The notes beneath the pieces were generated by a model, which saw only the letters and a program-made list of their open reading frames with translations, ran no database searches and was not told the DNA's origin. Position numbers and translations under genes: made by a program. Positions 1 to 9,160 of a stretch of 64,000 nt of DNA are shown here, piece after piece. Each line of letters begins with the position of its first letter. Within the stretch, counting starts at the first letter, position 1. Origin of the DNA: Myxococcales bacterium (GTDB lineage: Bacteria; Myxococcota_A; Bradymonadia; UBA7976; UBA1532); assembly GCA_020633465.1 (NCBI GenBank), contig JACKDN010000005.1:248001-312000 (forward strand). The letters are read 5' to 3'.

Positions 1-305
1 ACGTGATCGCGCGCGCCGCCGAGCAGGCCCGCCTGCTGCGCGCCGCGGCCGCCGCCGTCCGCCCCGGCGGCGTGCTGGTCTACAGCGTCTGCAGCGATCA
101 GCGGGCCGAGGGCCCCGACGTCGTGTCCGCGTTCCTCGCCGAGCGCGCCGACTTCGACCTCGAGGCGCCGCCCGAGGGCGCGGTGGACTGGCGACCTCTG
201 GTGCACGGCGGCTGCCTGCGCACCCGCCCCCACCTGCACGACGCCGACGGCTTCTTCGCCGCCCGCCTGCGCCGACGCGCCCACGGCCCCCGGGAGGCCC
301 CATGA
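1..305 (+). CDS. rsmB: RsmB-like 16S rRNA m5C methyltransferase, C-terminal end (5' truncated by window)
   Basis: This is the last ~100 residues of a NOL1/NOP2/Sun (RsmB) family RNA cytosine-5 methyltransferase, which uses SAM to methylate C967 of 16S rRNA. Visible signs are the GGVLVYSVCS segment, equivalent to the Cys-containing motif before the usual EEN, and the terminal PHLHDADGFFAARL segment typical of the family's C-terminus. The frame is open to the left edge, so the start and the SAM-binding core lie outside. Its TGA overlaps the ATG of rpe (ATGA), implying translational coupling. The E-N of the usual motif reads A-E-G here. Another RNA m5C methyltransferase of the family is the main alternative. 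Confidence 0.75.
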   Translation, partial: VIARAAEQARLLRAAAAAVRPGGVLVYSVCSDQRAEGPDVVSAFLAERADFDLEAPPEGAVDWRPLVHGGCLRTRPHLHDADGFFAARLRRRAHGPREAP

Positions 306-966
306 CCCCGCGCATCGCCCCCTCGATCCTCTCGGCCGACTTCGGCCGGCTGGCCGCCGAGGTGGCCGCCGTCGACGCCGCGGGCGCCGACTGGATCCAC
401 CTCGACGTCATGGACGGGCACTACGTGCCCAACCTGACCTTCGGGCCGCAGGTGGTGCGCGCGGTGCGCGACGCGACGACGAAGCCCTTCGACGTCCACC
501 TGATGATCACCGACCCCGACACCTACGCGCCGAAGTTCCGCGACGCCGGCGCCGACTCGATCACCGTGCACGCCGAGACCTGCCCCCACCTGCACCGCAG
601 CCTGCAGGGCGTGCGCGAGACCGGCGCCCGGGTCGGCGTCAGCCTGAACCCGCACACGCCCCTCTCGGTGCTCGACCACGTGCTCGAGGACGTCGACCTG
701 GTGCTGCTGATGACCGTCAACCCCGGCTTCGGCGGCCAGTCGTTCATCCCGCAGATGGGCGAGAAGGTGCGCCGCCTGCGGTCGTTGATCGACGCGCGCG
801 GATTGCCGGTTGACATCGAGGTGGACGGCGGGATAAATACGCGCACCATTTTCGAGGTTGCCCAGGCCGGCGCGAACGTGTTCGTGGCCGGCTCGGCGGT
901 CTTCGGGGGTGGTGACTATGCCGAGGCGATCCGGGCCCTGCGGGCCCGAGCCGCCGAAGCGCTTGG

Positions 967-976
<10 letters not shown>
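302..976 (+). CDS. rpe: Ribulose-phosphate 3-epimerase
   Basis: A 224-residue TIM-barrel epimerase interconverting ribulose 5-phosphate and xylulose 5-phosphate in the cytosolic pentose phosphate pathway. Family motifs are in order: PSILSADF near the N-terminus, LDVMDGHYVPNLTFGP (metal ligands and catalytic Asp), HLMI, VNPGFGGQ in the flexible active-site loop, EVDGGIN with the second catalytic Asp, and a phosphate-binding AGSAVFG end. Length is normal for the family. The start overlaps the rsmB stop by 4 nt. The last ten bases, including the TAG stop, lie inside the 5' acceptor and D-arm region of the following tRNA-Pro gene, so the mRNA end and the tRNA are cut from the same stretch. Confidence 0.97.
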
Positions 977-1044
<68 letters not shown>

Positions 1045-1049
1045 GAAAC

Positions 1050-1086
1050 AAAAAAGCCGGAGCCACATGGCTCCGGCTTTTTTTTT
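1050..1086. terminator. Bidirectional rho-independent terminator
   Basis: A perfect 9-bp stem GCCGGAGCC/GGCTCCGGC (1056-1064 with 1069-1077) with loop ACAT is preceded by six A and followed by nine T (1078-1086). It can end the rsmB-rpe-tRNA transcript on the plus strand and, because of the A run, the convergent yhbY-yciO transcript on the minus strand. Confidence 0.92.
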
Positions 1087-1115
1087 GGCCCCCGCCGCGA
1101 CGCGGCGGCCCGACG

Positions 1116-1730
1116 TCAGGCCTGGAAGTCGGTCACGTCGCCGAGGCCCACCCGGATGACCTCGGGCGGATCCTGCGTCAGGTCGACCACGCTCGAGGGC
1201 ACCCCCGGCACGTCGCCGCCGTCGAGCACCGCGGCGAGGCCGTGGCCGAACACCGACTCGCAGTGCCAGGGATCGTGGATGGTCTCGTCGGTGTCCGGAT
1301 CGATCGCGGTCGTCACGATCAGCGGGCGGTCGACGGCCGCGATGATCGCCTGCGGCACGCCGTGGGCCGGCACGCGCACGCCGAAGCGCTTGCGCTTGTC
1401 GCCGATACGCCGGGGCAGGTTGCGGTTGGCCTCGAGGATGAAGCAGTAGGGCCCGGGCAGGTACCGGCGCAGCAGTCGGAAGGCCCGGTCGTCGACCAGC
1501 GCGAACTCGCTGATGTGGCGCAGATCGCGAAACACCAAGGCCAGCGGCTTCTTGGGATCCAGCCGCCGCAGCGCCATCAGCTTCTGCACCGCGGTGCGGT
1601 TGTCGGGCAGACAGGCCAGCGCGTAGGTGGTGTCGGTGGGGATGGCCACCACGCCGTCGTCCTCGAGGAAGGTGACGACGCGCTCGATGCGGTAGGGCGA
1701 CGGATAGCGCCCGTCCATCTGAAGAATCAT
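1116..1730 (-). CDS. yciO: YciO/YrdC/Sua5-family protein
   Basis: A 204-residue single-domain YrdC-fold protein. Motifs are the VVAIPTDTTYALAC nucleotide-binding strand, KPLALVFRDLRHISEFA, a YLPGPYCFILEA segment, the basic RRIGDKRKRFGVRVP patch and a C-terminal SSVVDLT. TsaC/Sua5 relatives make threonylcarbamoyl-AMP for tRNA t6A37. The exact role of the YciO branch is less certain. The order of conserved blocks and the length (~205) fit YciO better than TsaC, and the Sua5 C-terminal domain is absent. The start overlaps the stop of yhbY by 4 nt, so the two are probably one operon ending at the 1050-1086 terminator. Confidence 0.85.
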   Translation of the reverse strand: MILQMDGRYPSPYRIERVVTFLEDDGVVAIPTDTTYALACLPDNRTAVQKLMALRRLDPKKPLALVFRDLRHISEFALVDDRAFRLLRRYLPGPYCFILEANRNLPRRIGDKRKRFGVRVPAHGVPQAIIAAVDRPLIVTTAIDPDTDETIHDPWHCESVFGHGLAAVLDGGDVPGVPSSVVDLTQDPPEVIRVGLGDVTDFQA

Positions 1731-2089
1731 GCGTCCTCCACGGGCCGTGGCGCCTCGTCGACGACGCCGGGCAGCGCCACCTGAGGATCCTCCAGCCGGC
1801 GCCGGTACAGCAGCGCGGTGCGGCCGATCACCTGGGCGACGTGACTGCCGGTGGCGTCCGCCAGATCCCGGGGCGTCTGCTTGCGATCCTCGGGCGCCTC
1901 GGTCGACACCGACACCTTGATCAGCTCGTGCGTCTCGAGCGCGTCGAGCGTCGCCGCGACGACCCCCTCGCTGACGCCCGCGTGGCCCACCTGGACGACG
2001 GGCTTCAGGTGATGACCCGCGGCGCGCAGCGCGCGGCGCTGCGCGCTGGTCAACGTGCGGGGGCTCTTCGGAATGGGGGCGTCGCTCAT
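1727..2089 (-). CDS. yhbY: YhbY/CRS1-type RNA-binding protein
   Basis: A 120-residue CRM-domain protein. The conserved core includes LTSAQRRALRAAGHHLKPVVQVG, GVSEGVVAATLDALETHELIKV, and VAQVIGRTALLYRR. Bacterial YhbY proteins associate with pre-50S ribosomal particles. The usual bacterial length is ~97-100 residues; here about 25 extra, Pro/Val-rich residues follow the domain. It is the first gene of a two-gene operon with yciO, overlapping by ATGA. Confidence 0.9.
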   Translation of the reverse strand: MSDAPIPKSPRTLTSAQRRALRAAGHHLKPVVQVGHAGVSEGVVAATLDALETHELIKVSVSTEAPEDRKQTPRDLADATGSHVAQVIGRTALLYRRRLEDPQVALPGVVDEAPRPVEDA

Positions 2090-2146
2090 GGGGTCCCTCG
2101 GGCGCGAAGGGGGCAGACTATGCCGATCCGCGCCCGCGGGGGCAAG

Positions 2147-4813
2147 TCAGCGGCGGCGGCGGCGGCGCGTGGTGAGACCGAAGACGCCGACGAGGGCGAG
2201 CAGCCACGCGGTGGGCGCGCCGCCCTCGCCGCTGGCGTCGCACTCGCAGCCGTCGCTCGAGGGGCTCGACCCGGTGACCGAGCCGCCGTCCGGCGTCACG
2301 CCCATGTCGACGCGCTGGCTGCCGCCGCGCCCGTCGCCGTCGCTGGCGCACTCGCCGCGGTGACAGGCGGCGCCGTTGGGGCACTCGGTCCACAGGCACG
2401 GATCGTCCACGCAGCGGCCCTCGTCGCACATGCGGCCGACCGGGCAGTCGACCTCGAAGCAGGGATCGTCGACGCAGGCGCCGTTCACGCACACCTGGGG
2501 GAAGCCGCAGGCCACGCGCGCGCAGGGGTCCTCTTCGCAGCCGCCGTTGACGCAGCGCTGCCCGTCGCCGCAGGGCAGCGTCGAGCAGTCGTCGAAGCAC
2601 TGGCCCTCGAAGCAGCCCTGGCCGGCGCCGCACTGCACCGTCGCGCAGGGGTCGGGCTCGCAGCGGCCGCCGCGGCAGCGCTCGCCGTCGGCGCAGCCGG
2701 TGCCGTAGCAGTCGTTGGGCTCGCAGGCGCCGAGCGAGCAGTAGCTGCCCGCGGGGCAGGCGATGCCGACGCAGGGATCGGCGCACTCGCCGTCCTGGCA
2801 GACCTGCCCGTCGGGGCAGTCGGTGTTGCGGCAGGTGGCCAGGCAGTAGCCCCGCACGCAGGTGCGGTTGCCGAAGCACTCGCCCACCTCGCAGGGCGGC
2901 GCGCACTCGCCGTTGACGCAGGCGTCGGTCTCGGCGCGGCACAGCGTGCCCTCGTCCTGCTGGCCGTTGCAGTCGTTGTCGATGTTGTCGCAGACCTCGA
3001 CGCGGCTCGGCCCGCAGTAGGCGCAGGCGTTCAGCACGCCCTCGTCGGCTTGCCCGTCGCAGTCGTTGTCGATGGCGTCGCACAGCTCGGCGCTGGGCTG
3101 CGTGCCGCCCCGGCAGATGACCTCGCCGTCGACGCAGGCGCTGGTGCCCGCGGTGCAGGCGCCGGCGGCGACGCCGCAGGGCTCGCCCGCCTCGGGGAAG
3201 GTCTCGTCGATCGAGCCGTCGCAGTCGTCGTCGAGGCCGTTGCAGATCTCGTCGGGCACGGGCCCGCACTCGCCGCAGGCGTTCAGGGTGTCCTCGTCCA
3301 CCGTGCGGTCGCAGTCGTCGTCCACCCCGTTGCACACCTCGGCCTGCGGATCGCAGTCGCAGCGCGGGCAGTTGGCCGAGTGCTCGTCGATGCGGTTGTC
3401 GCAGTCGTCGTCCTCGCAGTTGCAGATCTCGCTCGGCAGGTCACCGCAGGCGCCGCACGCGTTCTCCACGCCCTCGTCGGTGCGGCCGTCACAGTCGTCG
3501 TCGCGCCCGTTGCAGACCTCGACGGGGGCGTCGCCGCAGCTGCCGCAGCGGTTCAGCACGCCCTCGTCGGTCGCGCCGTCGCAGTCGTCGTCCATGCCGT
3601 TGCAGGCCTCGGGCATGTCGTCGCCGCACGCGCCGCAGCGGTTCAGCACGCCCTCGTCCACCTGCCCGTCGCAGTCGTCGTCGAGGCCGTTGCAGACCTC
3701 GCCGCGCGGATCCCCCGGGATGGCCGAGCAGTCGGTGCCCTGGCCGTCCTCGCTGCACGCCACCACGCCGTCGCGCCCGCACTCACCGCGGCCCACCGAG
3801 CAGGGGCGGCCCAGGTTGCCGAAGCCCTCGTCGACCAGGTCGTCGCAGTCGTTGTCGACCCCGTCGCACAGCTCGCGCGGCCGCGCCTCGCCCACCGCCG
3901 CCTCGAGCGCGTCGGCCAGCCCCGCGGCGTCGTCGGCCTGATAGGCCGTGCCGTTCACCAGATCCGGGCGCCCCTGCGCGTTGACGGCCGTGCCGCCCGC
4001 CCGCGCCATCGCGTCGAGGCCGTCGGCGAAGACCGTGCCGCGCCCGAAGCCCACCACGAAGGTGCGCACGTCCTTGGTCTGCCCGCCCGCGCGCAGGTTG
4101 CGCAGGCCCGTGGCCAGCTCGACCAGCTCGGCCTGGATGGCCGGGTTGTCCTCGGCGCCCGGGCACTGCTGGAAGCCGTCGGTCAGCAGCATCAGGTAGT
4201 AGGGGCGGCAGGCCGCCTCGGGATCGGCCGAGATGATGCGCCGCAGCTCGGTCGTCGCCGTCTCGACCGAGAAGGTCAGCGGCGTATAGCCGTTGGCCCG
4301 CAGCTCCTTGTTGTTGGGGTACATCTCGACGCCGTCCATCCACGACAGCACCGCGTCGCGGCTCTGGGCCGAGGGCTCGACCAGCAGATCGGCCGGCCCG
4401 CAGCCGTTCGACATGCCGTCGTAGTTGGTCGCCACCACCTGACCGCCGCTGTAGTACTGCGCCGAGCGGTTCGGATCGGTGTGGATGGGGCTGCCGTAGC
4501 CCGCGTCGCCCGGCTCGAGCTGCCCGTAGCGCATCAGGCCGAACTGCACGGTCGGCGCGTCCTCGATGACCGTGGCCAGCGCGCCCTTGGCGAACCACAG
4601 CTTGCTGCCGTCGTCGGGCTCCTCGCACAGCAGGTGCGGGTACTCCGCGCTGCCGTCCCCCTGACAGTTCGTGGTGTCCTCGGGGTTCCAGAGCATCGAG
4701 CCCGAGGTGTCGAAGATCACCATCACTCGGGGAGCCCGGTCCTGCGCCGTCGCGGCGCCGGGGACGGCGCACGCGAGGGCGGCGGCAAGGGCGGTCAGGG
4801 CGAAACGCGTCAT
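2147..4813 (-). CDS. Secreted VWA protein with nine MopE-type repeats and MYXO-CTERM-like tail
   Basis: An ~888-residue exported protein. A signal peptide (residues 1-24, ending GAATAQ) is followed by a von Willebrand A domain with an intact MIDAS DTSGSM at residue 35. Nine copies of an E-x-C-N-G-x-D-D-D-C-D-G-x-x-D-E module follow (a MopE-like, probably metal-binding Asp/Cys repeat), then ~200 residues of Cys-rich CxxGxC-type modules. The C-terminus is a Cys-containing linker, a hydrophobic helix and six Arg, matching a MYXO-CTERM surface-anchoring signal. The start at 4813 is preferred because GAGGAG sits six bases upstream; an in-frame ATG at 4819 lies directly against it. The likely location is the outer surface. 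The ligand is unknown. Confidence 0.88.
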   Translation of the reverse strand: MTRFALTALAAALACAVPGAATAQDRAPRVMVIFDTSGSMLWNPEDTTNCQGDGSAEYPHLLCEEPDDGSKLWFAKGALATVIEDAPTVQFGLMRYGQLEPGDAGYGSPIHTDPNRSAQYYSGGQVVATNYDGMSNGCGPADLLVEPSAQSRDAVLSWMDGVEMYPNNKELRANGYTPLTFSVETATTELRRIISADPEAACRPYYLMLLTDGFQQCPGAEDNPAIQAELVELATGLRNLRAGGQTKDVRTFVVGFGRGTVFADGLDAMARAGGTAVNAQGRPDLVNGTAYQADDAAGLADALEAAVGEARPRELCDGVDNDCDDLVDEGFGNLGRPCSVGRGECGRDGVVACSEDGQGTDCSAIPGDPRGEVCNGLDDDCDGQVDEGVLNRCGACGDDMPEACNGMDDDCDGATDEGVLNRCGSCGDAPVEVCNGRDDDCDGRTDEGVENACGACGDLPSEICNCEDDDCDNRIDEHSANCPRCDCDPQAEVCNGVDDDCDRTVDEDTLNACGECGPVPDEICNGLDDDCDGSIDETFPEAGEPCGVAAGACTAGTSACVDGEVICRGGTQPSAELCDAIDNDCDGQADEGVLNACAYCGPSRVEVCDNIDNDCNGQQDEGTLCRAETDACVNGECAPPCEVGECFGNRTCVRGYCLATCRNTDCPDGQVCQDGECADPCVGIACPAGSYCSLGACEPNDCYGTGCADGERCRGGRCEPDPCATVQCGAGQGCFEGQCFDDCSTLPCGDGQRCVNGGCEEDPCARVACGFPQVCVNGACVDDPCFEVDCPVGRMCDEGRCVDDPCLWTECPNGAACHRGECASDGDGRGGSQRVDMGVTPDGGSVTGSSPSSDGCECDASGEGGAPTAWLLALVGVFGLTTRRRRRR

Positions 4814-5020
4814 CGACATCTCCTCACGCCAGCGGCCGGCGACGGCCGGGCTTCGGCCCGCCCATTCAAGACACGTTCCACCCCGCCCCCCTTCCCACGG
4901 AAGGCGGATCGCGGCCGGACGATGCATCGGGCAGACGGCGGGGGAAGATAGAGAAGCGGCGGGCGGCGTGTAAAGTCGCCGCCGGCGCGCCGCGGGAGGG
5001 TCGGGCCGCGTGCGGGCGCG

Positions 5021-5353
5021 TCAGTCCTGACGCTTGGCCTTCAACGCCGCGACGATGCGGCGCGTGCGCTCGACGTCCGGCGTGGGCTCCTCGGCGTCGG
5101 CGTCGGTGCCCGCGATGGCGGCGAGCGCTTCGGCCTCGATGAGGGCCAGCCTCGCCGCCACGTCGTCGCGGTGGGCCTGCGCCACCCCGTCGAGCTTGTT
5201 GTCCAGGCGGGCGTCGGGCGGCAGCGCTGCCCCGGACCGCATCCTCAGGATGCGCTCCTCGGCAGCCGTGAAGCCCTGCGCCTCGCGCTCTTCGCTGACC
5301 ACCGTCGTGGTGGTGGTCTGAGATTCGTTCTTCTTCACCACGACCTCGCGCAC
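5021..5353 (-). CDS. Hypothetical charged small protein
   Basis: A 110-residue acidic/charged protein with no domain I recognise. It begins at GTG with a short basic Val-rich N-terminus, a Thr run, then Glu/Ala-rich helical stretches (residues ~25-95) and a Lys/Arg-rich end. No signal peptide or membrane segment is visible. Amino-acid balance (Glu, Asp, Lys well represented) favours this strand over the antisense frame. A TATAGT hexamer on the same strand at 5463-5458 could be a -10 element ~100 nt upstream, without a convincing -35. It could be a wrong call; the start codon is uncertain. Confidence 0.5.
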   Translation of the reverse strand: MREVVVKKNESQTTTTTVVSEEREAQGFTAAEERILRMRSGAALPPDARLDNKLDGVAQAHRDDVAARLALIEAEALAAIAGTDADAEEPTPDVERTRRIVAALKAKRQD

Positions 5354-5720
5354 GTCATGCCTCGGTGCGTCACCCGCACCCGCACCACGCCAGAATGACT
5401 GTCGTGCTGGCGAGCCGTCGGGCCATCGAGCGGCTCGTTTCCTGCCCCCCGACTCTTACTATACGGGCTCGGGCCAGCCAACTTTTTGCGGTGACACGCA
5501 CCAAGTGCCCCAAATTGCTCGACCTGTCGCCGCGCGACCGACGCGCGGCACCCCGGCGACCCCCGGTCGGGTCGGGTTATCCGGCGGGGCGCCCGGACCG
5601 AAAGCAGCATTCGTTCCACCGGCCGGGCCCCGCGCGGACGCCGCTGGGGACCGCCGGGTGACCACCCGACCCGCCACCGCGACACGCCGACCGCAACCCG
5701 AGTAGCCGCCGCCGCGCCTC
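5354..5720. other. Intergenic region, no gene seen
   Basis: 367 bp between two minus-strand genes. It is less biased in codon-position pattern than its neighbours and has stops in all plausible frames. The only signals I see are the minus-strand TATAGT at 5463-5458 and a short A/T-rich patch near 5480-5490, probably promoter sequence for the 5353 gene. Several GC palindromes near 5525-5560 and 5640-5670 could end transcription of the 6473 gene. Confidence 0.4.
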
Positions 5721-6473
5721 TCAACGGCGCAGCCGCTCGAGGTGCTCCTGCAGGCGGCGCCCGTACTGCTCGCGGTTGAGCAGCCCGCGATCGGCCAGCA
5801 TCGACAGCATCACCTGGTGCGCCACCGACGCCTCGCGCAGGATCTCGTACACCCGCGCGAGCTGACCGCGCAGCCGATCGACCTCGGCGTGCAGATCGCC
5901 CTCGCCCGCCTCGGAGGCCGCGGGCGGCGGCGCCTCGGCCGGCGGGGCGGACGCGCCCTCGTGCCCCACCCGCACCTGCAGCCCCTGCCGCAGCGGCGCG
6001 CCCCCGCCGGGCGGCGTCGTCGCCGCCGGCGCGCTGGGCGGCGGGCCGTAGAAGCGCTCGAGGGCCTCCTCGACCTCCGACGCCATCGCCACCTGCGGCC
6101 GGATGGTGTGGCCGGTGCGGAAGCGCAGCTCGTCGAGCGACTCCTGGTCGGCGGGATCGGCCATCGCCACCTCGAGCACGCCGGCGTCGGCGTCGAGGAA
6201 CAGCGGCAGCAGCTGACGCTCGCGCGCGAAGTCGGCGGACACCAGATCGAGGATGCGCCGCGGGATCATCACGGTGGTGGCCAGCGGCGCCACCTCCACG
6301 CCGAGCTGGGTGGCGAGGGCCTCGAGGATCTGCGCCTCTTCGCAGTCGCCGCGCGACACCAGCACCTCGCCGACCCGGTGGCCCCACAGGGCCGCCTCGG
6401 CCAGCGCCAGCTTCAGCTGCTCGTCGTCGATCACCCCGGCCTGCACCAGGATCTCGCCCAGGCGTTTGTGCAT
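5721..6473 (-). CDS. MshEN (GspE/PilB N-terminal) domain protein
   Basis: A 250-residue cytosolic protein. Residues 1-~130 match the MshEN/T2SSE N-terminal domain: KRLGEILVQAGVIDDEQL, then GEVLVSRGDCEEAQILEALATQLGV and a second half ending with a VAMADP-like block. This domain is found ahead of type II secretion/type IV pilus ATPases and binds nucleotides such as c-di-GMP in some. Here it is stand-alone: no Walker motifs follow, only a Pro/Ala-rich linker and a helical, partly coiled C-terminus (LHAEVDRLRGQLARVYEIL...) with a second 'LL.REQYG' type helix. The ATG at 6473 has AGGAGG a few bases upstream. A plausible role is a regulatory adaptor for a motility or secretion ATPase. Confidence 0.82.
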   Translation of the reverse strand: MHKRLGEILVQAGVIDDEQLKLALAEAALWGHRVGEVLVSRGDCEEAQILEALATQLGVEVAPLATTVMIPRRILDLVSADFARERQLLPLFLDADAGVLEVAMADPADQESLDELRFRTGHTIRPQVAMASEVEEALERFYGPPPSAPAATTPPGGGAPLRQGLQVRVGHEGASAPPAEAPPPAASEAGEGDLHAEVDRLRGQLARVYEILREASVAHQVMLSMLADRGLLNREQYGRRLQEHLERLRR

Positions 6474-6615
6474 GACCCCCTCCTCGGTGCGCACCATACC
6501 TCGATTTCCTGCCGCTGCGCAGGCGCGAAACCGGGCCGTCGCGCGCCGCGTCTCTCTTGACCTCGGCGGTCGACCGGTGCAAAGGACGGGCGGCCCCAGT
6601 CCCCCCGGAGGAATC

Positions 6616-7764
6616 GTGAACGAGGACCAGATCAAGGCGCTGTTGAGCGAGGTGCCCGCCCCCGGCGGCGAGGGCGACATCGTGTCGGCCGGCATCGTCG
6701 GCGAGGTCGAGGTGGACGGCGGCGAGGTGGTCGTCGTGCTGCGCTTCGAGGGCATCGACCGCGACGCGCGGCACGCGCTCGAAGACCAGGTGCGGACGCG
6801 CCTGGGCAACACGCCCGGGGTCGAGGAGCTGTTCCTCGAGGTCGAGGTGCCCGATCTGCCCGAGCCGAAGGCGCCGCCGGCCGGCGTGACCTTCGGCGGC
6901 GGGGCCGGCCCGGCCGCGGCGGCGGCGCCCAAGCCCAAGGGCGCACTGAGCGGCGTGACCCACCTCATCGCGGTGGCCAGCGGCAAGGGCGGCGTCGGCA
7001 AGTCGACGGTGGCGGTGAACCTGGCCCTGGCGCTCGCCAATCGCGGCGCCAGCGTCGGCCTCTGCGACATCGACATCTACGGGCCGTCGGTGCCCATCCA
7101 GCTGGGCGTGGCCGGGGCCAAGCCCGGCGTCTCGGCCGATCAGAAGCGCTTCCTGCCGGTGGACGCCTACGGCCTGAAGGTGATGTCGATCGGCTTCCTG
7201 GTCGACGACGACACGCCGGTCATCTGGCGCGGCCCCATCGTCTCGTCGGTGGTGAAGCAGTTCCTCGAGGACGTCGAGTGGGGCACGCTGGACTACCTGG
7301 TCATCGACATGCCCCCGGGCACCGGCGACGCGCAGCTGACCCTCAGCCAGTCGGCGCCGCTGACCGGCGCGGTCATCGTCACGACGCCCAGCGAGCTGGC
7401 CCTGGTCGACGCGGTCAAGGGCCTGCAGATGTTCCGCAAGGTGGACACGCCGGTGCTGGGCCTGGTCGAGAACATGAGCCACTACGCGTGCCCGAGCTGC
7501 GGCCACGAGAGCCACCCGTTCAACATCGGCGGCACCGAGCGCGTGGCCGAGCAGTTCGGCGTGGGCGTGCTGGCGCGGGTGCCCATCGAGATCGACATCC
7601 AGCGCGGCGGCGACACCGGCAAGCCGATGGTGGCGGCCAACCCCGAGGCGCCGCAGAGCGCGGCCTTCCTCGAGCTGGCCGACGCGGTCATCGGCAAGTG
7701 CCCCTTCCAGAAGGGCGACGCCGGCAAGAAGAAGGGCTTCCTCGCCAACATCTTCAAGCGCTGA
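6616..7764 (+). CDS. mrp: Mrp/ApbC-family Fe-S cluster carrier ATPase
   Basis: A 382-residue P-loop protein that carries iron-sulfur clusters to apo-proteins in the cytosol. A short MIP18/DUF59-like domain (~1-80) is followed by a Pro/Ala linker and the Mrp ATPase domain. That domain has the deviant Walker A GKGGVGKST near residue 122, a DIDIYGPSVP switch, a VIDMPPGTGD Walker B region and the bridging CPSC motif near residue 292. The GTG start at 6616 has GGAGG four bases upstream. A Lys-rich C-terminal tail (KKKGFLANIFKR) is present. The next gene begins 6 bp later. Confidence 0.95.
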   Translation: MNEDQIKALLSEVPAPGGEGDIVSAGIVGEVEVDGGEVVVVLRFEGIDRDARHALEDQVRTRLGNTPGVEELFLEVEVPDLPEPKAPPAGVTFGGGAGPAAAAAPKPKGALSGVTHLIAVASGKGGVGKSTVAVNLALALANRGASVGLCDIDIYGPSVPIQLGVAGAKPGVSADQKRFLPVDAYGLKVMSIGFLVDDDTPVIWRGPIVSSVVKQFLEDVEWGTLDYLVIDMPPGTGDAQLTLSQSAPLTGAVIVTTPSELALVDAVKGLQMFRKVDTPVLGLVENMSHYACPSCGHESHPFNIGGTERVAEQFGVGVLARVPIEIDIQRGGDTGKPMVAANPEAPQSAAFLELADAVIGKCPFQKGDAGKKKGFLANIFKR

Positions 7765-7770
7765 TCGGCC

Positions 7771-9112
7771 GTGCGCGGGCCGGCCGTCGCGATCGCGCTG
7801 GGTCTCGGGGCGCTCGCGGGCGCCGCGCGGGCCGATCACGATCCGCCCCGCAGCGGGGACGGCCTCGCCCCCACGCGCGACGGCGCGGTCGTCCGCCTGA
7901 CCAACACGGGATCGGTGCCGGTGCTGGCGGTGCGCGCGGGCGACCGCACGTGGGCGCGCCTGGCGCCGGGCCAGCGGGTGGACGCGCCGCCCGACGTCCC
8001 GATCGCCGCGGGCCGCTTCCCCCTCGAGCAGTGGGGTGAGGCCCTCGAGGATCTGGGCGGTCCCTGGGCCGAGACCCACCTGCGCACCGCCGGTTTCTAC
8101 CTCGACGCGGTCGCGCCCGGCCCCGAGGGCGTGCCCGCGCGGGCCGCCAACCTGCGGCTGCTGCAGACGGTCGACGCGCAGGTGGCCGCCGCGTGGGTGG
8201 GCCCCCCGGCCCTGCGCCTGGGGTTGGTCGCGCGGGCGGCGCGCCACGTGCCGCCGGGGCCGCTGTTGGACCACCTGCTGAGCGCGGCCTCCCCCGACGT
8301 CGTCACGGTGTGGCCCCCGCCCTACGACGTGCTGGAGCCGCTGAACACGCTCCTGCGCGTGGCGATCGAGGCGGGCGGCGCCGCGGCCCTGCCGGTGCTG
8401 TTCGCGCACCCCGACTGGCTGGCCGACCGGGGCTTCGACGTGCCGGGGTTGGCCCGGGCGTTCGGCGCCGAGGTGGGGCCCGCCGCGGCGACGCCCGATC
8501 CGGCCGCGCTGGCCGACGCGCTGGCCGCCGGTGACTTCGCGGCGGCCGCGCGGGCCGGCGTGGCCCGCGGCCCTCGACGGCGACACGACCGGCGAGCGCG
8601 CCCGCCTCGCCTGCGCCGCCCTGGACGTCGGCGCGCAGCGCGCGGTGGCGGCCGAGCGCCTGCTGGCCGCCGAAGCCTACCTGCGGCTGGCCGCGCCGCT
8701 GTGCGGCGAGGCCCCCGCCTTCCGCCTGCGCGCGGCCTCGCTGCTGCGCGCCCACGGCGATCGCGCCCACGCCGGCGCCGATCTCGCGGGCGCCGTCGAC
8801 TGGTACCGCGGCGCGCTGTTCGTGGGCGACGCCGACGCCGACCGCGCGCGCCTGGCCGACACCCTGGCCGATCTCGCGCTGGCCCGCTTCCGCGAGGACG
8901 CGCTGACCGAGGGGCGCCTGCGCCTGGACGAGGCCCGCGAGGTGGATCCCCTGCGCCCCAAGGTGCTGGCGGCCCTCGACGCGGCGCCCAGCGTCGATCC
9001 GCGCGCGCGCGTGGCGCTGGTGCTGGTCATCCTGTTCCTGCTCGTGTTCGCGGTGCGACGCCTGCGCCGCGTGCTGCGCCCCCGCCGCGAGGGGACGCCG
9101 CGGTTGCGATGA
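7771..9112 (+). CDS. Hypothetical exported membrane protein, one apparent frameshift near 8570
   Basis: Two overlapping open frames together make one ~446-residue protein. The first (from GTG 7771) has a signal peptide (to ~residue 22, GAARAD), a small beta-rich segment and a long Ala/Leu helical region. It runs out of sense near 8563-8573, where the next frame takes over in register (ALDGDTTGERARLACAALDVG...). The continuation has helical, TPR-like hairpins and a C-terminal transmembrane helix (VALVLVILFLLVF) followed by a basic tail. Removing one G near 8569-8570 restores a single frame. No family recognised. Whether this is a sequencing error or a real mutation cannot be told here. Confidence 0.6.
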
Positions 9113-9160
9113 ACCGCGCGGGTGTGCCAGGAACGGCAGCGACCATCCGGGGAGGACTTC

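Noticed and set aside
1841..4951. A long plus-strand frame opposite the VWA/MopE gene
   Set aside because: It is His/Val/Ala repetitive nonsense created by the Cys/Asp codon repeats on the other strand.
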